Source: Trileptium ribeirensis (lineage: Eukaryota > Nematoda > Enoplea > Enoplida > Thoracostomopsidae). From it: DNA of 64,000 bases. The stretch lies in the NCBI GenBank assembly GCA_030248225.1, contig JASANE010017530.1, forward strand, positions 1 through 64,000, written 5' to 3'. This document shows positions 1 to 13,900 of this stretch, piece after piece. The notes beneath the pieces were generated by a model that was not told the origin of the DNA, made no database searches, and worked only from the letters and a program-made list of their open reading frames with translations. The position numbers and the translations under genes were made by a program. Positions within the stretch are counted from its first letter, which is position 1. Each line of letters begins with the position of its first letter.

Positions 1-16
1 ATGCACAAGTTATAGT

Positions 17-306
17 CCGGACCACGCTCCACCTGTATCCGTTCGCCCTTTATCCATTGAATTTTGAGGCCCCTATGGCCTGATTTTGGATACTTGAGAT
101 TTCGACCAAAACTCGGGCTGTTACAATTATACCTTTATAGCACACAATTACAGTATTTTATTTTATTCAACACATTTATGAGTAACACATCAATAACCCC
201 CGGATCACGCTCCACCGGTATCCGATCGCCTTCACCCGCTGAATTTGAAGACCTTATGGCCTGATTTTCAATATTTGGAATTCGGCATAAAAATCGGGCT
301 GTTACA
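17..306. repeat. two-copy degenerate tandem duplication
   Basis: Two related segments of about 107 bases, at 17-125 and 200-306, share the pattern ccacgctccacc...tatggcctgatttt...cgggctgttaca with roughly 80 percent visible identity. The intervening 75 bases are AT-rich. No coding function is apparent. Confidence 0.7.
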
Positions 307-1924
307 CTCGAGGTGATTCCTATTGGCAAAAATTAGGGCAAAATCGGCAACAGGTAGGGAAAAATTACTAAAATGAGTGCCAAGAAATTAGAATATTTGA
401 ATTACAAAAAAATTCAAAAATCCTCAGTTCAAACTAACGTCCCCCACTTCGACACCGTGATCCCTCCCTGGAGACAACCATACTTCTTTGCACCCGCTGG
501 GATTTTGGAACCCGCTCATGTATGGATATCATCGCCACCGGCGTTGGATCAGGTCAAACATGAGTTAAAAGTTATCAACGTCTAAATTTAAATTGCACCA
601 GTTGAACATTAAATACTTCAAAAACAAATGGTACAGAACGCAAATCTTAAAATTGCGAATCGTTATCGCTCAGTCTACCTTGAAAACCTGTCAATTCCCC
701 CGACAAAGGACGTTCTCAGCGGCAAATTACATACTGAAAAATCAAATTGCTAAGCGTCGTATTTCTGGGTAGAAGGTCGATTTTCAGTGTCAAGCAATTC
801 AACACAAAGACCTGCAGCGGCTCCACGAACGCCTGGCCAAACCACTAACGCCATGGGATATCCAAGATGATTCAAAAATCACACCGATTGTCCTCTACTT
901 CTTTATGAAATTTTCGCCTGTGTCTATCTAGGTAGGCTAACGTTTAATTATATAGCAACTTTGAGGGGAGGCGCGCATTCGCACAATCTAAAAAACGCAT
1001 ATCCTCGTCCACCGAAGGAGAAATATAAATTTTATTTTACGGGTCTTCACAGGCAAAGCAAACCCACACCTTGGAAGTTGAATATCATTACTATCAGTGC
1101 TCGCTCACGATCAATGTATAGAAACACACCCAGTAGTGAAAATATATCGACCAGCACTGGGATACCCCACAATATGTAGCGCAAAAAGCAATGACAAATA
1201 TGGACCCCTTCAGTGGTCATGGAAACACACCGAGAGTCGGAAATCCCGTACAGGAGGCTAGGTATGAGGAAAAGGTTGTCATCCTCCCTACCTATGGGCA
1301 GGCATAAAGGTTGGCCGTCTGTCTTTACACCTCTCTTACCACTAACGCGTAGAATAGAAATTTAGGGGCAGGGTGAACATTCCGGTAAACCCGCCTGCTA
1401 AGCTAGCCGGTACGATTAGTTTCCTCTAGGTTGGTAGGGGACTACAGCGGGGGATAATGGCACAGCGGAGTCCACTTACAGCTACTACTTTTGCCAGTAC
1501 AATATAGGTCGAACACAGCCAGTTATACGTGATTAAACAAAATGACAACTTATAAAAGAAACCACGTTCGCACCATTTTACCGTCGCTTGCGAGGTACTA
1601 GTTTATTAAACGAGAGGTCATACAAGTGGCTACGACTAAATTCGACGTCTTAAAACGTTGCGTAACATAGTGTACATTTGCCAATGATTATTTGCCCTAA
1701 ATTGATTTATACTTAGTAGCTATAAAATGATCGAATACGACTGACGGGCAATCGAGTTCGCTCTATTGTGATATAAAACGCAAACAATTTACTAACCCAT
1801 CTTACCGCACCGGATACGGAACAATCATAACGCTAGAATAGCATAGTAATCATTACGCTAGAATAGCATATATCTACAGTATATTCCTGGAATATAGGCC
1901 AAAGTAACCCTGAGGGGCGTAAAT
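307..1924. other. non-coding stretch, nothing recognised
   Basis: I see no exon, RNA gene or transposon protein here. Open frames are short and lack recognisable motifs. It lies downstream of the host gene's 3' end. Confidence 0.5.
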
Positions 1925-2093
1925 AAAATGCAGGCCATGCCGTTCTCGATATACTAAGCCTAAGCCTTAGTCTTAGCCTAAGCTAAGGTCATTATATGAC
2001 ACATACAGTAACCCTAGGCCTAAGTCGTGGGCTGCCGCCCCCCGAACCCCCCGCTCTAAGCTGTCCTTTTTTCTAACGTTATAACGTACCGCC
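1925..2093. repeat. direct repeat, copy 1
   Basis: This segment recurs at 2533-2681 in the same orientation. Shared landmarks are aaaatgca, a run of cctaag motifs, gggctgccg and ctaagctgt followed by cttttttctaacg. It also contains a run of imperfect cctaag/cttagg words (1956-2020) that can fold on itself. The family is not recognised. Confidence 0.6.
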
Positions 2094-2532
2094 CCACAGT
2101 GTTACTTGGGGGTTAGACTGCATCAAGACCTAATTTTCAAACCCGATTTGACCCGACAACAGCCACTCGATAGATATAGAGTATGAGCAGCACAAAATAT
2201 ACGGAATGAAAACAGTGATACATGTTTTTAAATGTGTGTACGCCTTCCAGTGTACTTTGCGCTGTACTTATAGTTATAGCATGTCTATTTAAACTAGTAG
2301 TCTCACTGATCACAGCTGAGTTTTCCAAAGGTTCCACTGGGTTGTGCTAAAGTCCATACTACATGCAGATACATGACATGGGGCAATGGTGTCATCCATC
2401 GGCGGACCCGAATCGGGTCTGTGAGAAGTTACGCCCGACTGCGGTCTGTGGACCGCTCGACGAACTAGGCAGCAAAGCTAGTTAGTACCTAGTAGTTGCT
2501 AAACATAATTGGCCAATGTAACTTTTAGAGCT

Positions 2533-2681
2533 AAAATGCATGGCTATGCTGTTATCGAAACACTAAGCGTAAGCTATGGTAACTGTACGTCCCATATACT
2601 AATCCTAAGTTGTTGGGCTGCCGTCCTCTGAACCTATCGCGCTAAGCTGTTCTTTTTTCTAACGATGTAACGTCCGCCCGC
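2533..2681. repeat. direct repeat, copy 2
   Basis: Diverged second copy of the sequence at 1925-2093, shorter because part of the cctaag-rich core is missing. The two copies lie about 600 bases apart, suggesting an old local duplication or two insertions of one element. Confidence 0.6.
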
Positions 2682-4750
2682 AAAAGCGACCGAATTTATG
2701 GTGATATTTACAGTTTCCAGTTGTGGTGAGAAGTTGGTCTCGGATATTAGCTCGCGCTCCAATCGAGCCTAAACGATTTTTCAGTACGAAAGGATTGAAC
2801 CAAATTTCCGGACTTGAACATTCTCAGCTTGAACAGGTCATTTTGGCTGGTTCACTCCCATATGACGATTACACTGTATCGGCATGCAAATAAATGATAC
2901 AGTGTTCGCACTGACGTTCGATTTTAATAGTGATATAACTAATTTTCAATATTTATCGACAGGGTCGTTAATAGTTTGAAGCTGTGAAAATAACAAAGAT
3001 CTCTGCCGATGTGATAATACCGACTGTCATTAATTGCTCCATATTTGCAGTTAATGTGTGGAAGCGATGGAATCGAGTGGTCTTGAATCTTACCTACACA
3101 ATGTTCCTCTTGGTAGAAAATGCTGTTATCATTATCATAACGGTATGTAGTTATGAATATTACCACAAACACACGCACTGCAAAATTTAATTAATTCGTC
3201 ACAGCCATTACCACACTACAAATGACAACGCCTGAATTTAAACTATAACTTCGATCTGGAGAAGATAAATGGTCAGGTCTTATACTCACCAGAAGGATAA
3301 AAACAAATTCTAATACTACCGCGAAAGCCTAATTTCGTCACAGTCATTATTTAATATATTAGCATGAAAGAGCACATTGTTCTAACATGTTGCATAAGAC
3401 TGTGAAGAAAATTTGCATCTTTCATAAACTGCTTTAACACAACAAAAAATCAGGAAAGCATAGAATATTTTTCAATTACGTTCAACTGGATTCTGCTTGA
3501 CTACAAAATATACGTCCATGTGGTGTTGTTCCTATTTATTAAATATATCGCAGTGTCTGCAATTCACTCTTGTGTAGCCTGTCTAGGACTGTCCTAGAAC
3601 AGACGTACAGTTAACTAAAGTCGCAGAAATAAGTAACATACATATCACATCGCTACGTATTAGCCTATGGTAAACGTGCCGTGTTGCCTATGGGCTAAAC
3701 GCGCTTGATATATATGAGAAAATCGGAGCACAGTAAATAAATTAGAAAACAAAATATGTATGCTACTTTGGCTTCGTATCGATTACCATCATTTTTAAAG
3801 CGGTCACCAACTTACGATAGGAATGTATAATAGACATATGAAAACCGTTCAGAAAAAATCAGGTAAACCTATCGTAATGAGTGTTAACTGCTGTGAAATT
3901 GTTTATAAATCATGCAATTTCATCAATATAGAATATTAAGAATTTAAAACTCAGTAAGTAAGATACAGAATAGATACAGCGACCAACAAAGCATAGTTAG
4001 CGAAAAGTTTTCCAGGTTTACAGATGGTCGTGAGAAAAAGCTAAAATTCTTTCATTAGTTCGACGATTGGCAGCAAAAAAGTTGATCGTGTCGAATTTGT
4101 TAGTTTGAGAAAACGACGACAAATCGGATATACCGCAAAGTACAACAATATTTCAACGTTTAACGGTGATACGCAACACTGTGTTTTTACTGTTCCGAAG
4201 GTGATGCCTCGTTTACCATAAGTAGTAACTTTGAAAATATATTTTAGAAATCATTGACCTATGTTCAAATTTATATTAAATTTCTGTGTTTCTAAATTTA
4301 CTTAAAAGCTTTTCACATTTCAACAACATGGCCCCTAACAAAGTAATTGAAATCGCAGGAAGTTCTATCATACATTATACCACCGTAACGGTAATGTTAT
4401 TACAAAATTATAATATTGTGCATTGATTACATTCGTGGCGTGGCAACTATACATATTCGACACGTACAACAAATCTGAATATTCAATGTATATGATATTA
4501 AAAAAACAGCTGCTTCTTATCGCAGGGGTAATCATTATTTTAGCGGGCAGGAACATAAAGACGTTCTACAAAATTAACTAATGTACAACAAAATACAATT
4601 AATAAAAGCCACGGACAGTAAAAGTTAATATAATTGATAAAATGAAATAAATTGACAATTATTTCTGAAAACTAATTAAGACATGGCGTAGTAGTGTCTT
4701 CCACCAACGTTTGACCAGGCAAAGCTTGCTTTATGTGCTAAACAATTTGC
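2682..4750. other. AT-rich non-coding stretch below the host gene
   Basis: Nothing recognisable is seen. It follows the proposed stop codon of the host gene on the minus strand and may hold its 3' untranslated region. Confidence 0.45.
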
Positions 4751-4951
4751 TCAGCAAACTATGTTCATCGAAAAATACATATGTTTTCGAATGCACGGCT
4801 TGCTTAAAAACTGAAAACGCGACATGAACAACGTGTACAATGTATGCTTTATTAAAATTAAACTTGGTCTTTGGAGCGAATAATTGCAGTCATTTTCTGC
4901 GATGATTTCAAGTAATTCATCTACTAAGAAGATCGATGCGCATAAAGATGT
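4751..4951 (-). CDS. VPS13: VPS13 terminal exon (tentative)
   Basis: An excellent acceptor (tcatttttag) opens a frame of 66 codons plus TGA, in phase with the preceding exon. The start carries [13 protein letters not shown], plausible as the last helix of the PH-like domain. The remaining 40 residues are not recognisable. A competing reading starts at the internal acceptor atcatcgcag and stops near 4861, just before an AATAAA (4848-4853 on the complementary strand). Confidence 0.5.
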   Translation of the reverse strand, partial: TSLCASIFLVDELLEIIAENDCNYSLQRPSLILIKHTLYTLFMSRFQFLSKPCIRKHMYFSMNIVC

Positions 4952-7900
4952 CTAAAAATGAGTGACCTAATATGTTGCAAGTCTTAAAGAGTAGCAAACT
5001 ACATGCTGCAATCAGTGGAAGAATGCAAAACATAGTGGAACAAAAAATACAAAGACATGAACGAAACGGCGAAAATATCTGTTAATAACAAAGATGCTGT
5101 TCTGTGGCATGGAATAACTGAAATTTTGTGATTATTTACTACAACAATTCGCACAGATGTTAACTGAAATTATCTATTAAGTAAACGGATAATTTACTGA
5201 GAAAATATCAACAACAGAATTAAATACATTACAAAAAAAAGAAAATAAAAAAATTGCGCCAAAGTATCCAAGAAAACTAAAAATGGTGTTAAGGTTTGCG
5301 ATTGCGTACTTAACAGTACATTCTAGGCAAAATAATAACTACAAAATTAATGCGAAATTTAAGTTAATGAAGCAAAATGCACATAATTAATTCGGACCAC
5401 AATTCGGACCGGCTACCAAAGTGAAATAAATCACGTGGTGGCATTTTGATACGCTTCGACCACTTTTGATAACGCGTACTGGAAATAAATAAATTTACGC
5501 TAGTTTAGATAACAAAATTGGAATATAACAAATATTGAAATTCGTTTTCCTATAACTGGTTCAACGTTTGCGGAACAATTTACACTTACACACGCTAATC
5601 TACGAAACTTCGCTAAGCAAAAACTTCACAAAAATCGTCGAGCCGCAGATTATCCAATATCTGTACAGTCGCTAAAGAGACAAGTTGCAATGAAATATGT
5701 ATCATTTCACGAAAATCCCAGCAATGTTTACAGAAACAAGATTCAATATCAGCATTCTGAATTGCTAAGGTATGATATAACAGAAACTATTTCATAATTC
5801 CTAATGCTTGCTTAAACAACTGACAAAAGTTTCACAGGCAACTCTTAATCATCCCGTTTCACATGAATTTCTTACTGTTATTTGATATGCCTGTTTGCTG
5901 TGGCCCATGCAAGGCCCAAAGAATCGGACGTTATATCGTTTCTGTGAGAAATGCCCAGCATGAGTTTCGCTCCCCAATAAAACTAACATTGGATGTTGCT
6001 TTAAATTACGCGTATGCCTTAAACCTGCCACATAATAAACGTTACGTAACAAGACATACCAGTAGAATAGAGTGAAACGTGAACATTTTATCACAGAGAA
6101 ACAAAATATCCTACAGGAACTTAAAAATTAATACACAAGGGTTTATAAAATCTGGATTATCCTTCCCCGTATATTCTTCTTTAGTTATAGATCATACAGC
6201 TACTAGTACAAGACTATGCGACTCTATATTTTTATCTCCCGAGCTGCATGTCATGAATCAATATCTTTAGTCCCTGGGGTAATTTTTGTGCCGGACGTTG
6301 TTACGCCACTGACGTTAATGGTTAGAGACGTAACGTCAGCTCATACCCCTAATATAGGGGCGAGGAAGTAATTAGATGTCAATGCCAAAATTGTCAAAAT
6401 TAGACTTGCCAAAATATCGATTTTTTGCAAAAATAGGGCAGTAGATTAGTAGAAACTTGAGCAAAAATTGGAAAAATCGGAAAATTCAGCCTACAGGAAA
6501 ACCTAGCCTACCGGAAAACCTATATACATATATTGATGACCTGTACGCAATACATAATTAAACAAATGAATACAGACTATATACTGGAAATCGGTTTCAT
6601 TAACCCTAAACTCATTGATAACGTCTGAAAAGGTATAAGATACTCGGGCTGGACTTTTGATAATCAAACCATGGTATTCAACCTACAAGAAATGTATTAT
6701 AGTCAATTCTTGATGACCTTTGAGCAATAAGTAACCAAACACCTGAAGACAGACCATGTTCTGGAAATCAGCTTCATTGACTCTAAACACATTGAAAACG
6801 TCTGAAAGGGCATAAGATACTCGTGCTGGACTCTAGATAACCAAACAATCATATTCAGCCTACGGGAAAACCTAGCCTACCCTACAGGACAACCTAGCCT
6901 ACCGGAAAACCTATATAGACAATTCTTGATGACCTGTACGCAATACGTAATCAAACAAATGAATACAGACTATATCCTGGAAATCGGGTTCAATGACACT
7001 AAACCCATTGAAAACCCATGAAAAGGCACGAAATGTTCACGCTGTTCTCTAGGTAACCAAATCATTGTATTCAGCAGACCGAAAAACTTCTATATAGACT
7101 ATTTTTGATGCTATGTACCAAGCTACTAAAGACCGACTATTTTCTGCAAATCGGGTTCATTGGTCCTAAACCCAATTAAAACGTCTGAAAAGGCAAAAGA
7201 TATTCGTGCTGGACTCTAGATAACGAAACCATCGTATTTAGCCTACCGGAAAACACATAAACATAATTCCCGATGACCTGTAGGCAAAACCTAGCAGGCT
7301 CCAATGGTATGGTAAAAACACGGAATAACGTGCTGAAAAATTTAAAATGGCAAAGGGTCGACGAACCATATTCGTCCCTACAGCAGCCCGGAGTGGTCCC
7401 ACATAAAGTTCGTCGTCAGCAAAGTTGTAGATCTCGATGCGCAGATTCTGGTCTTGGTTTTTCGATACGAAGCCTATATCGCGAGATATGGGCTGCGAAA
7501 GACTGGTACCCGTAAGGCCAGATTTGGCAAAGAACCCTTAAAAACTTTTTCGCCATTTTGACCCTGAAAATGTTGTGAGCCGTTCGTGTTCAACAAGATG
7601 CTATCGAAATGCTGAAATGCTATCGAATAAAAAATTTGTCGAAATCCAGCCACCCGAAGATGAGTTATAAATGACAGAAACAGACAAAAAAGAAATTTTC
7701 ACAATTTTCCCATAGCGCACCCAGTAGAAACTCCGCTCGCTGCGTTTAAATAATTTTGGTTTAACATACCTGTTCGATCGCTTTGTCATGGAATACGACA
7801 ACTTTGCCAGTACTTCCTTTGCTAAACAAGTTATACCATCTCCGTCTTGGGACCTGAGAAAACCAAGCATTAATTTGAAACAATTTGGTTTTGACAGAAA

Positions 7901-10900
7901 TGGTTGACACCGTATGCTATACTGTTAAATGATATTGTATAATAGCAAAATATATCGAGCAACGATTGTTGTTGTTAACGATATTTAATGAAACCGACTA
8001 AACCACGGGGGTCGAAAATCCAATATATTAACCTTAACCTAGTGATGACTTAACTAAATGGTTGCATCAAAGTTAACGTTCAGTATTTTGAGCTTATGTG
8101 AAGAATTTCAAGCTGCAAACGTTATTACATACATACGTATAAGTTGCGGAATATTACATCAGTTTGTGCCGGCAAATAAACATATGTATATGCCAATCCC
8201 GTTTTCGTTAAGCGTCATCTCAGCACATTACAACAATGTAATCAAACCACCAGACATTGCTAACTCCACATTTAATGTTTTTTATGATAAATCAAGAACG
8301 TACATATCACCGAAAAACGTTACCTTCAGCACAAATTTCAGACCTTTTTCGACCAAAATAGGCTCCGACGTTAACTCATCCCATGTGTATTCCCAATCGC
8401 AATCCCAATAACCGAAAATGCTACTCTTTGACACGAACATGACGCGGCTGCAACAAGCAAACCAATAGTACTAATAACTGTGGAAATTCTAATAGCATGA
8501 GCTAATGAGTTCTGGTTATAAATTCGTAAACTACAGCAGTAGGTTTGAGAGCAAACTTATTATACAGATCTATGTTCCCTATACGATTTGTAGTAATGCT
8601 TCGGATGCGGGCTGGCACACACGCATATGTAATTTGGAAACGTGGTGCAGCTACTATATCTTGCGGCGTAAGTTTATCAATAAAGTGTTGTTTAACTAAT
8701 TACATTCGCCATTTCAGACACTCCATTATTAAATAAACAGCAAATAATAAAGAACAATAAATAATAACACTTTCCCCCAGTTTGTGAGTTTTTCGGCTGC
8801 CCTTTAAGCTCAAGCGCTGATAATCACAGTAGCCCGGTGGTTGTGGTAAGGGAAACAGTTAGTTACCGTATCGTTTACCAAATTAATTCATGAAGCGAAT
8901 GCGATATTAACAGTAAACTGTGAGTTCCTTGAGTAAGCAAGGGTGGAAGAGCCACCAGTTCGATGAGCTGGTTTAACACCGACAGGATTACCTTTTCACA
9001 AAGTTGCGCGAGTTCAAAAATGATGGACTTGATTGTCCTTTGGGTAAAGGTGAAGCAGTTAGGCTTGTGTAAGCGAGTGAAATATTCGATGCTTGAGTTA
9101 ATTTCTTGCGACTAGGTATGTGCCATGAAATTAAAGCAATTGTGGCTGCTGGTCTCCGGAGGTAAACTAGTCAGGCAGAAACAAAGTGAATTAATCGTGA
9201 AGAGATTTGCAACCAAATTCGGAATAATAATTCGTTTTTGAAGAAACTACGACTCAAAGGACAATCTAAACGTCAAAACACGAGTTTAACAGCAAATTCA
9301 GTTTAATATCATACGATGAACCCTTTAAAATCTTGTTTACTTTGAATTTATTAAGCCGAAAAAGTGAAAACGAAAAGTATAGTAACCGCAACCTACTAGT
9401 CAGTCGCAATTAGATAAGTTTTCTTATCTTTTGTAACAGGAACGTGCATAAAATATGAATCGGTTGATGCATATTTTCCTTTCTCGATGCTCTAAAATGC
9501 AGTATAAGAATTAGAGTAGAATCTTCAAAAAACCACCGTATTATTACTTGTGGACTTCTGAAAAATCCAAACGACCCTTGCTAGTAACTCAGTTCAGCTC
9601 CCATGTTCTTTATGGCGTTCTTCACTTAGCACACTAAGGAAATATATGTCTTTGTAGATAGGTTACAAATTTTATTTTTAAGCAAAATATCAGAGAGATA
9701 TGAATAGCGCAGACTGGATGATTATCCTGTTTGCACGTTGATAAACAAGAATAGCAGCTTGTGTTATCGCCAAAGCACTAAATCACGAGTATTGAATATG
9801 TAATTCAGTAAGAATTACACAGCTTAATCTTACAAAATAAGCTGAATAGCAATTATGTTGCTCAAATAGTTGATGAGATTTGTCTCATAATTGCGTATTT
9901 ATGAACTCACGATGTTCAAGTATATAGGCGTTAAATTGCACTACAAATCGAGACCAATAACATTAATACTCGAGCGGTTGCGGAGATATTGCCGTTTTCG
10001 AGTATTCTGGGCCCCATGGGTTATTCAAAAGCACGCTTTTTCTCAACACGGGAGCGTAAATAATGAGAATAGCAGCATACCATATGACGATATGTGGATG
10101 ATGAACTGCTCCACACATTGAACGCGCGGTTGCGGAGATATTATCGTTTTTGTGCATTTTGGTTCTCATGGACCCATTCAAAAACAAGTTTTAACCCAAT
10201 AATGTTAGCAGCAAGCTATTATTAGCTTTTATAGCATTATTAGCTATATAGAGGATGAATTGCTTTACAATTTGAGACCAACAACACCCATAATTATAAA
10301 ACAATTTAGGATTTTGATAACTGCAACAGTTACGGAGATATTGCCGTTTTGATGTATTCTGAATTACATGAGCCCATTCAAAAACTGTTTTGACCCAAGC
10401 CTGCAGTGCAAATAATGATAATAGCAGTACAGCATTTTCAGCTATTTATGCTTGAGTCCACTTTAGGTGCGTAAACCTGGGTTGTTATGTTCTTTTGTTA
10501 AGTCAGTTCACGATCGTAAAAGCAATGAACGCGAACAAATTATGATTTTCCATTTCTTACGTAAGCGCGCAGGATTTGCGATGCAGCAACGCGTAAAGCG
10601 CTGTTCGATAGTCACTATTCTGAGATTTATATGCATTTTGCTGACCGCGTACAAGTGTAAACGTATATACCAACCGCGTTTATTCTTGCATGCTATAATT
10701 AGACCGTGAACATTGCTGTATGATTCAGAACGTCATTTTTGATGAAAGCGGACAAACGTGCTAAATGGACGAAAGTGAGCGAACGCAAATTCCATTCGTA
10801 TATCACAAAGCCCATGTTCGCGTTTACAAAAATGCGAATGTCAATGGCAAGGATGTGAACGGGAATTTGTACGCGTGTTTTTGACAAAAGAACAACCTTG

Positions 10901-13900
10901 CTGTTCGCACCTAAAGCGGACTCATGCACTAGACTATATAGAGAATGAATTAATCAACAAATTGAGATAAAAGCACCCATATAGCTCTGGCGAGATCCGT
11001 TAAGGCCATATCCGACCGACTTCGGCCACCTTTCGGGGGTAAGCGGAGGAAGATATCGCATTCGGCCTTCACACTAAAGCGCACAAATAGATATTTCAAA
11101 CTTTCAACTGAGTCAATCCGCACTTCCCAAGTTGAGTTATGCGTCACTTTAAAAATTCAATAACGCACATTGTCAAATTTCAAAACTATTAGGCTAGTAA
11201 GAATAATTCTTCGCTTCGCTCGTTTCACTCACTGCACTCAAAATTCAGTTACATTGCATAATAGGTTTCTTTGACGCTAGCCAGGTAATATTAATGCTTT
11301 TCTGAAGGGATTTATTGGATATATCCCTTTATAATAAAATCCGGTGAATTTAGAGAATTTTATATTTATAACCCACGCTCTAACTGGACGGATGCATTTC
11401 ATACTTTCCAGAAAAATCCGGCGCCTCTTGATTTCGAAACAATCGCCCTCTCCCAAGTTCATGTGGCATGGTAATATTTTCAGTCGATTGAGAGGCAAGA
11501 TGTAGAGGGCTATTTCGGTCGATATCCTTATTTACATATTAAGCTTGATGACAGTGCGGTTGGTCAGCTAATATACGATCGCACAAAAGACCGCTAAAAT
11601 TTTAAGACATGCAATGATCTCGACAAACCATGTTTATATTAGATTTGACGAGCTCGGTAGCGCATGATGACAGCATTTTCATGTTTGCAATTATTCAAAA
11701 GGAAACAGTCTCATGTTAAACACGACAAAAACAGCATCAGGAATGAAACACAATTAAGTTTTATAAACATTTAAACCACCAGGTGAAAACTTACAACTAG
11801 GAGGGCGTTTCCGTCCGCTCTAGCAATGTTGTATGGCCGAACAATAAAGTCGGACTGCAAATATCGCGGCGTTCGAATGCGTTTAACTTCTTCCCCCACT
11901 TCTGCGACGCTGTAAATTAAAAAAAACTACAATGATGAAATATTTACACTTCTTACAGTAAAGTCGGCTATTTGACCGGGCAGGTTCACTCATCCTCCCA
12001 TCTCTCCGAGGGTGAACTGAGTAAAATGCGTGCGATTGCGACGACGTCAATTGCGACTCAGGTTATCATTTAGGATCTCGTTCAGGCCAAAATGTTAGGG
12101 AAACGGAAATCAGCACCGCCCTGTTATATACAGCGGTCTTTCACATTTTCATTTCAGTAAATAAGAAGCGAGACAAGGCAATATGAAACAAAATGTACCA
12201 AGTTAAGTATATTCGTAGCGGGTTTAAAATAACTTAACTGAAAAATTATATTTACTTGAGGTTAATTGAAGTCTTTCGATTTTTGCCAAATTTAATTATG
12301 GACATTATACAGCATTGAAAGATAATCGGCACAGAAACTTTTTAATCGATGAAACTGCTATCACTACTTCACCAAAACATAAATATGCCAAATTACTAAA
12401 CTAACCGGCGCACGGCATCGAAAGACCCCGATGCAAAATCTGCAACACCGGCGGCTGGCCGAGTTATTAATCCGACAATACCTTTGCCAACCCCTTTAAA
12501 AAAACCACTGGCGCCTTCCTGCCTAGCACCCTCCACGGGTTTCAGAAATACACCAGTAACGCCATCGAATACACCCTAAAATTGAAAGAAAACAGTTTCT
12601 ATAACAGCGACAACAGTTTGTATTTAGGATTAAATAATAAATTATTACAAGAATGAAGACGTGATAACTAACATTGGCACAAAAGTTTTGTATTGCAAAA
12701 TTTGCCAATGTTGAATTTGCGGTACGCCCGAAAGCAATAGTTCAAGAAGGAAATTTTACAGGGAATTATGACATTAAATTTTAATAATTACGCAATGTAT
12801 CTGCACAGTCGCTCGGGACTAGATTAGTCTAAACAACAACGTTAGTAAACCTGTAAATACGATGTTACTATCGTAAGAATAAACTTTAATGTTACTGTGT
12901 GCTTAAAACAAAAAATGTCATATCCTACAACACAAACGCACGGTTTGGATACATCAAAACATTGCAAACCATTCTGTTAGCGTTATTTACAGTACTCGCC
13001 GGAAATGACTAGGAACTTCTAATGCACAAACAGCAAACCGAAATCAAAAATAATTTACTAATAATTCTGAAACAGTCAACTATGCATACGGTGTCCATAA
13101 GAAACACCGCAACTTCAAAGTGCTGTTGAGACTGCCAAAATGTATTTACAACCCTCAAACTTTCAGGAATAATTATAACCGAACATATATTATAATAAAA
13201 TATATGCATAACAAAATGTCTGATACTCGACTTAATTTGGCTTATAAAATAATAATATAACAATTCTGAAACAGTCAACTATGTATACGGTGTCCATAAG
13301 TAACACCGCAACTTCAAAGTGCTGGTGACACTGACAAAATGTATTTACAACCCTCATACTTTCAGGAATAATTATAAGCGAACATATATTATAATAAAAT
13401 ATACGCATAATAAAATGTCTGATACTCGACTTAATTTGGCTTATCAAATAACTGCAGTAAAATTGTATTCGCTTAACCAAAATAGCCGTAAAGTTGTGCG
13501 ACAATGGTTCCGAAATTCATTTTCACAGCCCCCTATTAAATAACTATTATTAATAAAAGATTTGATCTATCAGGTTTCGTAGCTGAATTGCCCAGAATAG
13601 AAAGACCACCAACAGCCTCTGGCGATGCAACGATCATTTTGGCAATAGTCCGACAAAGTTAATTCACCGTTGTGCTGCTGAAATCGACATCAGAAAAACA
13701 AATGTTTTCGGAATTTTTAAGTCTGGGTCAAAAACCTTTTAAAGTGACGTTAATTCATGCTGTGAATGTAGATGATTATGACCACAGGGCTGGATTTGGG
13801 GTGAAAAACGGCTATAGCGTCTCGACGACGATTCGAACTTACGTAGCTGACGAAGTCATTTGACGCGACGAAAACAATTTTAAACTGAACGGTGACGTTA

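Noticed and set aside
7273..7515. Open frames on both strands beside the tandem array
   Set aside because: The minus-strand frame looks protein-like ([18 protein letters not shown]), but no family, splice partner or start could be supported.
8585..8700. Minus-strand exon-like stretch between VPS13 exons
   Set aside because: It could be read as TTNR/RVMFV, but no acceptor gives the right phase, and the exon at 9,397-9,491 fills the gap with correct phases and better motifs.
13009..13504. Two similar 89-90 codon minus-strand frames
   Set aside because: Explained by the 199-bp tandem duplication, with no motif or splice support.
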